Positions 1 to 12,816 are shown, counted from the stretch's first letter. The stretch is DNA of 64,000 bases from Rhyacophila brunnea (GCA_022495005.1 JAGYXB010001050.1:1052246-1116245); one strand, 5' to 3'. A program made the numbers and translations. The notes: generated by a model from the sequence alone, not told the origin.

Positions 1-600
1 CCCTTAGGGGAAGCCGTCCACCTCGACTGCTATGCTGCAAATGCGGTCTTGTAGACTAGCTCGCTTACAGTTTTCCTGTAAGGTACGTCCTCGGATCAAG
101 GCGGGGCGGTATCAGAGGGACACCGCCCAGTGTGGTGCTGATTCTCCTCAAGAAGAAGGTGATCAGGGCTCGAAATTAACCAGAGCACACCGGAGCACCG
201 TTCCGGTTTGTGACATCGATAAAATTATCGCTTCGTCTCGTAGAAAACATATTTTGACTGTCTGAGCATAGACCATAATTATAATAGAATATCTAACACA
301 ATTATTTTTATAAAAGACACATAAAATTTGATAACTATGTAAATATCTTAAAAAACTTGTCGAGCGCTCCGGTTCGTAAACTTTTCCATTTCGATCGCTG
401 AGGGTGATCGATCCTCTCGTTTGGACCTGCAGATCGAGTAGTAGCACCCCCGCGAGCACGGAAAGCGCGTCTGTGGAGGTAGTACGGTAGGCTTTGGTAA
501 GCAAGATCAGCGCCGTCCGCTTACACCCAAAAAAAGACTGTTTTTGAACATTTTTACACACGGTTATACGTTTGAGTTGCGCGCATCACTCAACGCTTCG
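1..600 (-). mobile_element. Non-LTR retrotransposon (LINE) 3' remnant
   Basis: The minus-strand frame at 561-163 contains a stretch reading KRTALILLTKAYRTTSTDAL followed by SVLAGVLLLDLQV. This matches the end of the reverse-transcriptase region of R1/Jockey/I-type LINEs as I know them. The frame then degenerates through an AT-rich stretch (about 240-350). The element runs off the left edge. The related copy at 56285-57600 retains more of the C-terminus. It is dead: no start and no complete domain. Confidence 0.75.
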
Positions 601-2719
601 CGCGACTTCGCCCACGTAAAACGCCCTATTAGTGGAGAAAGACTTTGTAATAATAAAAATAAAACACAATATAATGTATGTAGTCACCTAGTTTATACTT
701 ATTTCACATCGTTAATAATAATCAGGACCGGTATAATATCACAGGTAATACAAACAAATTATAAAGGCATGTTTTTATTGAAGATATGTATAGCAATTAA
801 ATAAAATTGTAATAAATTTTCTGTTTAAAATAAAAAATATTAAAATATTCTTAGCTTTTCAGAAAAAAACATTAGTACCTACATCTAATCATATTCTTGA
901 GATATATGCTTGAGTTGCCTATTACAATATAGTTCGCTATGTTATCATATTTAGTAGAAACTATTAGTGTTATTTTCATATACTTAACATTTTTTTAATA
1001 TATAGCAATGTAGAAAAAAAAATATTATAATATACCAGTTATTAGCCAATTCCATGACATGTCCTATTAAAAACATCTAAAACTTAATTAAATATCTTTT
1101 TAACTAATTCACCATTGAATGGACGCATAGGGTATTACTATTTGAAGAGATTGACAATATCATTAGAGTAGAAATTGTAATCACAGTACTCTTGTATTTA
1201 AATATTTATGTACGTGAACATAATATTGCAATCGTGTTATGTTTCATAAATTTTTGTATAGCATAATATTATGTTATTTAGACACTGTTTGTTTCAAATT
1301 CTACCAGTGCCTCTTAAATCTAGTACATACCTATATTTTGGAGGACCTCTATCAATATTTCATTTCCGCATTTTACAAAATATTTTAAATGTATAAGAGG
1401 TATTTTCCGAAAAAAAAACATTAATTGTGACCATTCCAAATACAAATCGTTTTTTTCTGATATCAACTCATTTTATAAAATAATTTAAAAAACAAAAGAA
1501 TATCACAAATACTGTCACTCGCATACAAGTCACTCATTTTATAGAAGATTAAAAAAACGAATAGGTACCTAATCCAATTTTAGTCACTTGCATACAAACT
1601 ATGTTCATTTGACAATTTATTCTCTAATGTCAGAAAATATCATTTTTAAAACGTATTTTTGTTATCGATTACAACGATTTTTAAAATCTTTCGGAACAAC
1701 TTGAGTACCCTAAGAATATTTACAATGTGATTTCTGTCTACTTATGAGACATTTAAATTCGAGTTTAGTTAGAGCTAGGTAATATCGCTTATCTAACAAA
1801 AAGGCACCTGGATGTATGAATGATAGTGATATAATCAAGTCCAAAAAATCCACCTACTAAGTAATACTAAACTTTTTCCTGTGCACACTTGTAGTGATAC
1901 TATCTATGTATTAATATTTAATCCAAGTATAATAAATAAACAGACAAAAAAATTAACAATCAATAAACAACAATTGACAACTATTTTTATTGGATATAAG
2001 AACTAAATAATGATGTTTGCGCCGCAGTCGTCATTTTTCAATAAAACAATATTTCTTGTCGGAGGTAATTTGAGGAAGATTAATTTTCTTTCATTTGGTA
2101 ATTTCAGGGAAAAAAAATCCTTTTACTACATACGTTAGCTTTTTATTCAACTCCCCACCATCTGGGAACACTGCACTGATATTTGGTAAAAAAATAAGGA
2201 TCTATAACAGCATTGAAAAGGTGGAAATTTAACACTAACTTACATGGAATCAGTAGACGCTATAAAATCAACATTATAAAAATGGTGCACCTGATAGATA
2301 TATTATACCTAATACAAAATTTAATTAATTCACAATATTATTAGTGTCTTATAGTAATAATATATTATTGCATTATGATAATATATTATGGAAAAAATAT
2401 AAATATTATTGAATATCTAATCTGATTGATTTAAGTTTTATACTATTCCATTTAGGTCTTTTTTTGCAACCCGGGTTTCGCCTTTTGACATCTTCAGGCG
2501 CCGTGTACACTCACTAAAGGTAAACACGCACTGACAACGAACACTTTTTAATTCTAGCTTATATAATAAATCAATACAATAAAGTAGGTACAAACTCCAT
2601 TACCTACCTATCAAGTCAAGGGTCACAAAAATTACAACAAACAAATTATGAATAGTTGAAGTGTCAGTAAAAAACCTAATTAGTAAAAACCCTATTTTAT
2701 TAATAACAATATAGTCAAT
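600..2719. other. AT-rich 3' flank of receptor copy A, no gene seen
   Basis: No ORF longer than about 60 codons is convincing here, and the sequence is about three-quarters A+T. It is matched line by line by 57610-59700. The part around 650-740 also resembles 33230-33830 downstream of gene B. It is best described as duplicated non-coding 3' flank. Confidence 0.7.
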
Positions 2720-2967
2720 CTTCTTTTTTCTTTCGACCATGTCCGATCCTAATAGGATCATAATAATATGGGCCTCCACAGAGTAGAGTTTGTATTAACA
2801 GATTTTGTTTTTTTTTACGAGAAATGGATGTCAGCCACTTGCTCAACCTATTAGGTCCATACCCTGACAGACACAAATTGAAAAACAATATGTGTACTTG
2901 CCAGACCCAGGATTCGAACCTGGGACCCACGGCTTTATAGTCCAACGCTTAAGCCGCGTGGCCACCG
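2720..2967 (-). mobile_element. tRNA-derived SINE
   Basis: Read on the minus strand, the element opens with a tRNA-like head (box A region near 2950, box B with GGTTCGAATCC near 2910). A non-tRNA body follows, ending in a T-rich tail near 2720. The same head and body occur on the plus strand at 32050-32275. The duplicate at 59690-59710 lacks the element entirely, so it was gained here or cleanly lost there after the A/D duplication. A clean target-site duplication is not visible. Confidence 0.8.
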
Positions 2968-3339
2968 TATATAGCACATTATAATAAATAATAATAATAA
3001 TAATAATAAATCGTCAAAGTCAAATAATAGATTATTATTCTTTATAAATAATAAAAATACTACACTCCAGAGGTGTAAATCGTCAATTCTCGGAAAAATG
3101 GTCATATATTGGGAAAATAATTAATGGTACAAAACTTAAATCCATTAGAATTTATATTCAAATTCCATCAAGTACCTTCAGTCGATAGTATTAATATTAT
3201 AATATCTAATCATTATGAAAGGCTGATAAATTCTCATGAAAGCACCGTAAAATAAAACACATATAATTTATATAAAAAAATCTGTAATAATTTATATTTG
3301 ATACACAAATACAAAGGGAGGAAGAAATAGTAATTACAT

Positions 3340-4600
3340 TTAATCTCTGTGATTTTCTCTCAAATTATTTAATTCCACATTTTCAGAATTCGTGGAGTTC
3401 AAATGGAGTCTAATCGTAGGTTTTCTTGTAAATTTTTCACAAAAATATTCGTACCATATTTCTCTAGCATCCTTCTCACAGATTATAAAAATTACGAATA
3501 ATATAATTCCTTCGGCCGTTGTCATAAAGCAAAATACATAATGAATATAAATAGTTGTAAAAGAAAGACCAACCCAGCACGTAAGGTGAAGAGATGTTAT
3601 TAAAGCAAGGACGACACTTTTGAAAGATGTTCCCCAATCAGCGTTTTTGTTTAAACAAATTGCCGTCCAAATTAAATTCACCATTATTAAAATAATACAT
3701 AAAACATCAACCCACATGACCCCATTTCAAAATCCATTTGAAAGAAACCGCTTTTGTAATGTAAGAAATAACTATCGACACTAAAAGGTAAAATAAGAAT
3801 AATCACAACAAAGGGAATAATCCATGGACTGATTACAACACATATATTCGGCAATGTTTCTTTCTTTTGGAAAAAAAAAATCTGATAACTGATAAACACT
3901 GTTGTAAAAAGCCAACATAAATATGAGGACAAAATAGTAAACTCCAAAATAATACCAAAGATTATGCAAACATTAGGATTGGATTTAGAAAAATCTATCA
4001 AGGATATAATATCTAATGTCACAATTCGAAAAGCTGTGGACATTAACAAGTTTTTACATAATGTGTTAATAAAAGCTCGTGATTGTGAAATCACTGGTGT
4101 CAGGAAGATTATGATAATCCCAAATAATGAAAGGGTGGAGTTAATATATAGTATACTATAAAACACATAATTAGAGTATTGTTCGGTTACGGTATTAGAA
4201 TATCTGATTATTTGAGCAAAGTTAGTCAGATGGTAGCATCTGCAAATATCTGTGGGTCTTAATTTATCCGGTGGTAATAAACTGCATCTATTTGTTGACC
4301 AATTTTCATTAAGTAAATCCCAAAAAGCACAAGCTTTTTTCTTGTTAGATTGTTGACCATCAAAAGGACGGAAGTAAATATCGACATAGTCGGTGTCGTT
4401 AAAACAAGTTTTGTTGTCTAGTGATATGCTAATCACTAGACTGTTTACTTGCCAGTCACCGTTGTTTTCCTTTGAAAACGCTCTATCGTCTGCGTACACT
4501 GCAAAGGATAGCCTATCACTAAATCCACTGCATATACTCAAAGGTACCTTGACGAATATATCAAATTTGGACTCGTCTACATCTGGATCAAACTCGTCAC
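3340..4600 (-). pseudogene. Copy A exon 6: GPS motif and seven-transmembrane domain, frameshifted
   Basis: The acceptor TTTTCAG/GTGACG at 4602-4601 opens a frame that includes CRCYHLTNFAQIIRYS, a canonical GPS with an HL/T cleavage site. Transmembrane helices follow. The frame ends near 3690 and resumes in another frame (3717-3340). Copy D has 27 bases where A has 11, near 3720-3728, a net loss of 16 that shifts the frame before the fifth helix. The 10-base T run in the coding strand near 3872 is in frame here, unlike in D. Confidence 0.9.
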
Positions 4601-6291
4601 CTGAAAATATGATAGATAGTTAAAAATAGACATCTACGAAGGTAATAGAAAAGATTGTATGATTCGAATGATAAAAATACTAATGTGAAACTATTATATT
4701 ATAAAGTGTAATACCCCGTTTACACGTGCATAAATTTACTGTGCACAGTAAGAAAATGTATGGGGAAACATGTATTATCCTGCAGTTGGCAAGATTGCGT
4801 GCATGAATCAAACAAGTTTGGAAGCTTCCGAATTGTGATGATTTACTACACGCAAGTAAGATTATTTGTAGAGCGATAGGGGCGAACATGCCGTTAAAAA
4901 AAAGAACTACTCATTTTCAGCTTAACCGATTTTCAATAGGACCTGTCAGATAGTAGCATAAAATGACAACCTCGCGTGTCGCTTACTCTTGAAGAATGAG
5001 ATTGGAGAGACAGTCAGCACTTTTACGTGTAAATAGTTATTTATTTATTTAAGAATACAAAACATTGTGGACATAACAAATCTAAATTCAAGACGTACAC
5101 AACATAAGATTAATATTAAGTATATTATATATATATATATATATATATTATTATATAACAAATATAAAATTAAAATAATACCTAATAATAATAACAAAAA
5201 ATACAATAAAATCAAAACTTACAATTTTATACAGAAAAATAAAGTTTCAAAAACAAAATGCAAAGTACATCATTGAAAATTTCTATGTCTTTAGGGAGGG
5301 CATTTGATTATCTTGCACCCCTCGCTAATGGTGCTTGATAGGCTTGACACGACGAAACGGTTCCGATCCAGAATAAATCATGGCTGCGACCACGTAGGTA
5401 ATTAACAGGCGCATGTAAATTCAAATTTATTAAGACACCAGGATTGGAATCCATCCCTCTCGATAACAGGCAAAAGCGTTTCAAGATCAGAAGAGACCGA
5501 CGAGATTCAAGAGAGTGAAAAGTAAGCATGCCTTGTAGAAACGTAGTCGGAAAATAATCATTTGACGAATTATCGAAAGGAAAATAGTTAAATGTCTTAA
5601 AATAAAGACATGGAATATCGATAGTTTAAAATAAGCACGATTGCCGACAGTAATTCCATGCACGTGTACAGGCACTATTAGGTATATTAATAATTAGACT
5701 TTATCAAAGTAGAACAATTTATCTACAACTTGCCATAACAAAAAAAATGTCTCAACACAATACATGGTGTGTAGTGTTTTTTGTTCCTCGAAAGACGGTA
5801 TCATACAGGCAGCCTCTAACAATCCATGTCTGATATCCGCCAGTGGTCAAACAATACGATATTTTCATTATTATAGTGTTTTTTTTTACCATAATGTTGG
5901 TCTACGTACAATTTGCGATACCAAAAATGTGTAATACGCCACAAGTAGGCACTATAATTTTATTATTGCCTTAATTTTGTAAATGATATGGAAAAAAGAA
6001 ATCGTCCGATTAAAGATCTTGAAGATAACTTTAGCGTGAATTTTTTGATCCAAACCACAATTTATTGAAATAGCAGTTCAAAAGATCTATAATATAACGA
6101 AGAATTATATAATAATAAAGAATAATATAATCTATGAATAAAACAACTGATGCAACCTTCAGCCGGAGACAAATATTATACCATAGTCGTTGCGTGACAA
6201 AAGCATGGTAACACTAGTATTAGGACCAACCGCACAACGCGCTGTACGCTGGTGTCAAGTTGATGACTGAAGAGTGAAACAAATCAACGTA
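4601..6291. other. Copy A intron 5, first part: no gene; (AT)n microsatellite
   Basis: AT-rich intronic sequence duplicated at 61247-62945. It contains a pure dinucleotide AT run at about 5128-5148, which is shorter in the right-hand copy. Short ORFs (for example 4889-4680 and 5529-5308 on the minus strand) are shared by both duplicates but show no recognisable domain. Confidence 0.6.
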
Positions 6292-7397
6292 CTGTTATGT
6301 ACCAGTGATGAGTAGCTTAAGGGAGTAGGAGATCTGGGTTGGCAGGTCCTGTATCGTTTGATGATATTAACCTTCCTTAAGTTTCTTACCAGAATTGGGA
6401 CACTTTGTGAATCTCCTTGATGTAATTCTTCACAGTTTTCTTGTACGGTTATAGACTGTACGTCTTGAAGGTAGTTTTGTCAGGAGATTTACCTTCTTAG
6501 GATGCTTGAGCGGTGAGCGTTTGTAATTGATTGTGAACACAGCGGAGAAAATAGTGTTTCACCTAAAGTAAAACATTACTATTTATTTCAGTAATAATTT
6601 TAGTACAAAGTGTTTGACAGACATAAGTTACGTACAGTACTATGGTTGGAGACTAAAGACAACAGGAGTGACATTCCCTGAGGTTTTATACTATTCTCTT
6701 TAATGGGTTTTTGACTTGAACAGACTGCACGTGTCCGTTATGATATATGCTTTTACATTAACAAGAAATAACATTCATGACAGTATTTGACTATGCAGGT
6801 AATCATAATTGTCTAAACTAATCCAAAAAGATGCACATTTTGTGCAATTAATGTAGATAACAAATTGCTTTACTTCAAGTATTGAACAGAAGCTCGTAAA
6901 TAATATTTGATGTTTACCAGTTAAGTGCTTTTTCTGGTTTATCTCTAAGCTTGCAAAAGCGTGAGAGCCATTTCATAATGATGCATCTGTTTAAATCAAC
7001 ATAGTTTGGCGCATGTGTTTACCCCAAAAGGTGGGAACGAATTGCACGGCCTCGTAAATAATATTAGTAATTATTACTTAAATACATTTCTTAACTCGTG
7101 TCAGTATTTTGAAAGAGGGTGAGAAAGGTGTATCTGTCAAGAGATTTCCTTAATAGCACTTTGAAGTGCTATTTGTATAAAAGGATACATATATCATTTT
7201 ATTTATTACTGCAGGTGTGCGTTTTGGTTACTGTGAGACCCTTTTGAACATTTCTTATTTGACACATTCAAGTGGGTGCATAAATGTTTATATTATATTA
7301 TATTGTTTACTTTAAAAGCTTAAAGTTTATATGATGCTATAATCAAATAGCATTGTAAATTAAATAGGTCTGATGTATTATTAGTGTATATAACAGT
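6292..7397. mobile_element. Non-autonomous TIR element in copy A intron 5
   Basis: The ends are inverted: the left starts CTGTTATGTACC, and the reverse complement of the right end starts CTGTTATATACAC after one ambiguous base. ACGTA flanks both sides (6287-6291 and 7398-7402). The paralogous site at about 62940-62955 reads straight through without the element. There is no coding capacity. Superfamily is unassigned. Confidence 0.75.
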
Positions 7398-7985
7398 ACG
7401 TACACGACATCAGCTAGCGAGTATCCAGTAGAAATGGCTTGATCGAATCAAAAGTGCTTCAACTCATAGAAAAATTAAAGAATTAATTAAAAGAATTTCA
7501 AACGCAATTTATTTATTGTGAACCAACATAATTTTGTCACATGAACAAACAATGTCGACGTGAATTGAAAATCTATCTTCTCATCAGGTGAGCCATTTTC
7601 CGTCATTGGTAGAAGAATGCCATCTAAGAGACCAGTGATATAAAGAGAAATATTTTTCAATACAAGTAAAGTGTAAATTACCCAATTATATTGTCCACAT
7701 TATCTATTATTAAAACGTTATATGATTGCGTAAACTGACATTATTGAAGTATTGTCGAATATGATGAGATCAATAATTATTAGGAATATTCAATGTTAAT
7801 AAAATTGTGATATATATATAGTAATTGAATATTTTCGATATTTCACACCAATCTGCGCCTGTACCTACTGGACTGAAACAAATTACGCAACATCGAAGCA
7901 ACAAAGTAAAATTAAATGTAATCAGTGGAAATATGCAGGATTGTTTGATTTCTTAAATTCAAAATTAAATTATAGTTTTTCTAAC

Positions 7986-8316
7986 CTTCTTTTAGTACTT
8001 CTGTGGTATTCTTGTTCATGCCTTTGTTTCCAATCCTTCTTACTTTTATCCCGACTACGGGAGTTGGCCCCTTTCTCGCAGCTACTACTACTGCAATGTG
8101 TGATTCTACCGCTTGTATGTACGACGTGTTCTCAGGAATCACAACTGAATTTATCACATTATCAAACCTATGAATTACAGTCTTAGCAAGTTGGGTATTT
8201 TTAAGTAGCAATGAGTTCATTTCTTTCACTGTCGTTGCTAATGTACAGAGTTCTACAGGGGATTCAAGCGTGACATTAAATGTACTAATAGCTTTTTCAA
8301 CCTCTTCGAAATATAT
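7986..8316 (-). pseudogene. Copy A exon 5: GAIN-domain segment (open)
   Basis: The 331-base exon is bounded by TTTCAG acceptor and GAAG/GTTAG donor. It is open throughout and reads YFEEVEKAISTFNVTLESPV, then a helix-rich stretch including NSLLLKNTQLAKTVIHRF. It is nearly the same as exon 5 of gene B and belongs to the N-terminal part of the GAIN region. It is intact itself but part of a broken gene. Confidence 0.85.
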
Positions 8317-8457
8317 CTGAAAGATAAAAAAACTGTATGCATAAGAAATAATATAAAACATTACCTACAGGTCTATTCTAACATATCACTTAACTCCAAA
8401 ATCAATAAAAAAAGCTGATAAATATGATGATATGTCATATTTAGGTAGTTAATTATG

Positions 8458-9300
8458 AAATGGGGCGCCGTCCTCTGGTACGCTTACAATTGACCTTTAC
8501 TTGAATGTCAAATTGGGTAATGCTGTATTTTTGTCCTCTCATAATGTGGCCGAGGTACTGTAGTTTCCTAGTTTTGATACTGCGTAGAACTTCTCGGTCC
8601 TTCCCCATTCGATTGAGAACTTCAACATTTGTCACGCGGTCAGTCCAAGGAATTTTGAGGATGAGTTTATACAGCCACATCTCGAAAGCTTCAAGTCTCC
8701 GTGACATCTCTTGGTCTAGCGTCCATACTTCCACACCATAGAAAAGAATTGAAAACAACGTACCGGGTGCATACGCAGTCTCAGACCTAGGTTAAGGTAT
8801 CGACTGCTAAGGAGGCATCTCATTTTGAGAAAGGCACTCCTTGCGATCTCAATTTTAGTTTTTATTTCCTGAGACTGGTCCCATTTCTCATTAACCAATG
8901 TACTTAAATATTTATAATGAGATATACGTTCGATTGGTTCACTGATAATGACAAAATTTGTGTTGGTGTCTGGTGTCGCTATTTTTGATACTAGTAATAG
9001 TTTTGTTTTCTTGCGGTTCATTTTTGAGCCATAAGAATTACTGACCTCATTAACCCTCTCTACCAGTTAATGTATACTCTTTAAGCTATCAGCAATCAGC
9101 ACAGTGTCATCGGCATATCGTATATTGTTAATATATTTCCCATTAACCAAAATACCCACTGATTCAACTTTTTAGTTAGCTATCAGTTGAATATCTCTTG
9201 CATCGATGCCTTTTTCATGTAAGAGTTCGAGAAGTTCAGGATGCTTAGCAATATCGAATGCTTTCGATGAAACTCATATAAACATCAACATTAACATCTA
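8458..9300 (-). mobile_element. LINE reverse transcriptase fragment in copy A intron 4
   Basis: Minus-strand frames, interrupted by frameshifts, give a KAFD-like motif near 9260, a YADD catalytic motif at 9117-9106 (YADDTVLIADS), KYLSTLVNEKWDQSQEIKTK, then GVEVWTLDQEMSRRLEAFEM and RKLQYLGHIMRGQKY. This order is the C-terminal half of a non-LTR reverse transcriptase. Neither the endonuclease nor the 5' half is present. Gene B lacks it in the corresponding intron. Confidence 0.85.
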
Positions 9301-9870
9301 GGCATCTTTGCACTAGTGACTAGAACATTCAAGCCGAAAAGTGCTTCGCGAGTGCTCAAACCACAGAAAAAGAATCGAGACGATTTTCCAGACGAGAATT
9401 TGACAAAACTTTGAAATCACTATAAACTTTTATTCAAATATAAATAATTCTGATGTTTTAACAATTTTATTTTTTTTTAATTTTAGTTGTATGTTTGTAC
9501 TTATTTGTTTGTTTAACTTTAGATTTGAGATTTATAAAATAAAATAAAATATTTTATCCTTGAAATTTCATTTAAATGATTTTGTATAATTTTCTTCAGT
9601 AAAAAACTTCGTGAGAAGTGAGTGCCAGGATCTTTTTTCTTAAAAAAAAGTGCTGGAATTTTAATATAAGGTTTCCCCATTGAGGTATATCCCTAGGGGA
9701 CGCATCAAATCTCCTTACCATTTTTAACAATCTTCTTGTTGAATGATGATAAATCCTATAAGGTGTCCAATCTTGTCACCGTCATTTCATGCGCTTTAAA
9801 ACTAATGCCAGTGAGCTAAAGTAATAATTATTGACAGTTTATTATTAATTTTATTTAATAATTCACTTAC

Positions 9871-9944
9871 CGTATTATTAAATTCCTTAATAAATCCAGT
9901 ATCATAATCTCCTTTGCAAGTATAGTAGGGTGTGACTGCATTTT
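9871..9944 (-). pseudogene. Copy A exon 4 (74 bases)
   Basis: A short exon with TTTTAG acceptor and GTAAGT donor. It reads NAVTPYYTCKGDYDTGFIKE plus FNNT. It has the same length and phase as B exon 4 (38385-38458). It is too short to find without the paralogues. The Trp seen in B and C is replaced here. Confidence 0.8.
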
Positions 9945-9962
9945 CTAAAACAAATAAGTATA

Positions 9963-10546
9963 TCGATGGTGAAAAATTGACTACTCGTAACCCAGTTTCA
10001 CGTTAAAATTGACTTTTTTGATTTTCACTACTTTATAGGGGAGCATTAAAACTGAATAAAACGAAAAGTATTGAAAATAAATCAAAACCGAAAATACCCC
10101 TTGTTTAAATAATGAAACAATGTTTTTATTTATCAGATAATGTTAACATTTTTATGAAACATAGAAGTTATTGACGAAAATATATCTTACGAGGTTACAA
10201 TATACGACAAAAAAGCTTAATTCTATGAAGGAAACAGTTCATACTAAATGGAACCTCTCAATCCCATCTCAACCTGATTTAATGTTGACACCTCGTCAGC
10301 TGCAACGTTGATTCCTCGTAACTTAAACTTTTTACATTAACACATATACATTATGATTACGAGGTAACTAATTTTGTTATTATAATCAGTTTTATGACGT
10401 TTCTTGTAATTTTGAGTTAACAGATAGGTAGGTATTGAAAATCTGAACAAGTTGGCATTCATAGTCCATTTGAGCAAAAAAAATGGTTGCGAGGGATCAA
10501 CTTTAACGCGAAACTGGGTTACGAGTAGTCAATTTTTCACCATCGA
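9963..10546. mobile_element. MITE with about 50-base terminal inverted repeats
   Basis: The left end TCGATGGTGAAAAATTGACT and its continuation through about 10012 is repeated inverted at 10499-10546 with only a couple of mismatches. TA flanks both ends (9961-9962, 10547-10548). Gene B has no such insertion at the matching intron position next to exon 4 (about 38465). There is no ORF. A TA target suggests Tc1/mariner-like mobilisation, which is inference. Confidence 0.85.
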
Positions 10547-11369
10547 TATGTATAATATGACGTAATAATCTCTGGCGATCGATGTTCCTGAATTTATGTC
10601 CTTCTGTATTGGAATAGTGAAGCATCGAAACAGATTGACTAGAAAAGTGATTTCCAACCCTTTTTTGGTAGGCATAACCCTTGGGACATTTTGTAAATCC
10701 CTCCCTGTCTGAAATATATTACTTTAAAAACTCCAGATGCGTAAATTACTCAGAGGAAGCAGCGTATTAGAAAACTGTAAAATATATACAAAGGCGCGCC
10801 ACACAAAAAATGTTTATGGGAGGTCCATTTTGAAAAAATATCCATAATATTTTTTATAGATTCAAAAAGCGTCAAGAGGGGATGCGGTTAAGAAAATTTA
10901 GCAGTTGTCAGAGACTTTCACATTTACATATCTCACTACGTATAGCTTTTTCCTCGTAATTTTCCAGGTATATTCCTCTAACCCAGATACCCCACATTTC
11001 GAGTCTGTCTATAAATGTCACACTTGTTGGCTTAACTAAGGGCGTTCACCTATGAGTTATTACGATTTATCGCATCAATAAGTAGTTTTCACGGCTCTTA
11101 TAATATAACCAAATCATCCGGGTCACTATCCTCAGTCACTAGGTCATAATGAAGAATAAGAAGTTATTTTCCATTAACTTATATATTATTTGTATTTTTC
11201 TGTTTTTGTTTTTGGGGGGTCCAGATTGCAAACCTCACCCTTGTGTGCGTGGGTGTGTATATACACAAAGTACCGTCGCATATTGATTGTATTATCAAAT
11301 TTATAATAAATTCCATGCCGACCACATTTTAATATTTCTACCCGCTATATTTTTACGGAATTTTGGCGT

Positions 11370-11462
11370 ATTCCCAGGAGATGCATGGTTCGAATCTACT
11401 ATCTTTTTCTATTGGTTATAATATATTTTCTCAGAAGTGTTTTTCAAAATTATGTAGGTATG
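11370..11462 (+). repeat. SINE-like fragment, partner of 11735-11905
   Basis: It shares the segment CCCAGGAGATGCATGGTTCG with the copy 390 bases downstream. It also shares the following tail (TTGGTTATAATATATTTTCT, then CAGAAGTG and CAAAATTATGTA). The 5' tRNA-like head is missing here. Confidence 0.6.
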
Positions 11463-11734
11463 TTCAAAAATTAGAATGGTACATTCTTAAAATTTTCTGA
11501 ATTATTCGTTGAATAAAATAAATAGTTGATTAACAATTATTAGGAAGTACGAGTAAGTTACATCATAAAATATTGGAGATATCCGTGACGCCGGTTAATA
11601 ATTGAAGTAGTAGGTACCTACCTACTTTGATTTAATAAACAAAAACCGATCGCGAATCAATCGATAGTAGCTTGATTTGGAAGAACACTAATGAGAAGGT
11701 TTAAAAGGTCAATAGTTAAAGTTTGTCGTCATTA

Positions 11735-11905
11735 GTATGTCACCTCGTAGCATAGAGGATAATGCGCGGATTGGAGCATATACCCAGGAGATGCATGGTT
11801 CGAATCTCTGCCGGTTGTCTTACTTTTTTCAAAAAGATTTTTTTATTGGTTATAATATATTTTCTCAGAAGTGCTTTTCAAAATTATGTATGTTAAATAT
11901 GAGTA
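11735..11905 (+). mobile_element. tRNA-like SINE copy
   Basis: A tRNA-like head begins at CACCTCGTAGCATAGAGG (box A-like) and reaches GGTTCGAATC (box B) near 11810. A T-rich body shared with 11370-11462 follows. No clean cloverleaf could be drawn by eye, so it is called a SINE rather than a tRNA gene. Confidence 0.55.
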
Positions 11906-12816
11906 AAACTCATTCCATGACTTGATTATGTTTAAAATTTTATTGCATCAAAATTATTCCGTTTACAAATTCAATCGGCAATAGTATGTTTCTTTCGACG
12001 GTTCATTAACTTTTTATAAGTAAAAAAATCATTAAAAATTGCTAAAATACCGTGAAATTGGTGGCCTGTGACAAATTTATAATAGAATACAAAGGAGGAC
12101 CGTTTCTAAAAAGGATAAATGACATTATTTTATCTTCGAAAGGAGTTAATATTCTCATCCTCCTTGTGGATACAATCTGGTAAGTTTAGCTGCAGGCTAC
12201 TTTTTTTACTATGTGTGGAGTAAATTGTATGTTCAATAATATACAGAATGTTACATTCTCAAGTCTTGTGAATTATTTGATGAATAAAAGTAATAATTTA
12301 TCGAAAATGTTATTTGACATACTATTAATAATAGAGTAACTAACGACCCCACTGAAATCACGCGACACATGGATTGGGAAATAATAATTTAAATTTATTT
12401 GGAACATTGATAATTTTTTTTTCGTTTTGTAGATTTTTTTCTGGAAAACGATTTCCGAATAACATTATAATTTTTATTCCGCAACTAAATTTAATTGGGG
12501 AATGCTACCCTGCGTGATTAAGGATTAAATAAATCAGTTTAAATGATGTTACAAGAGTTGGATGGACAAAACAAAAGTTAAAAGTCTTTTTTGTCTTCTG
12601 ATAAAATATGATTATAAATTTCTCAGAAGTATTTTCAATTTATATATGTGTGTAAAAGAATGTTACATTCTTAATATTTGTGAATTATTCGTTCAATAAA
12701 AAAATAGCTTATTAACCTTTCTAAAAACCAACTTATTCTTGTATTGAGGTCCATATGCTCGGTCGAGGGCACCAATGTCTTCTTAGGTGGTAATCAATTT
12801 ATTATAATACACTTAC

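Larger units (their letters stand above)
1..8000. repeat. Segmental duplication, left copy (partner 56974-64000)
   Basis: This block reads collinearly and in the same orientation with 56974-64000. It covers a LINE remnant, the 3' flank, the GPS/7TM exon, intron 5 and the start of exon 5 of a receptor copy. Most 60-base lines match with only a few differences. The main interruptions are a SINE and a nearby short segment present only here (2720-3090), a 1.1 kb TIR element only here (6292-7397) and a 431 bp TIR element only in the right copy (63059-63489). Both blocks reach a window edge, so the true ends are not visible. Confidence 0.95.
10547..12816. other. Copy A intron 3 remainder: SINE-like pieces, no gene
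   Basis: Part (about 10560-11160) aligns with B intron 3 (38500-39180). The rest is AT-rich. It holds two tRNA-promoter-bearing repeats, listed separately, and a further weak copy of their tail near 12600-12700. Confidence 0.55.

Noticed and set aside
3964..4623. Plus-strand ORFs (65 and 76 codons) over exon 6 of copy A, repeated in D
   Set aside because: Antisense shadows of the receptor exon.
4680..4889. 69-codon minus-strand ORF, identical in 61326-61535
   Set aside because: Identity is explained by the recent segmental duplication, so it is not evidence of constraint; no domain.
11735..11815. Functional tRNA gene
   Set aside because: Pol III boxes are present but no cloverleaf, and the tail is repeated at 11380-11460, so it is SINE-like.
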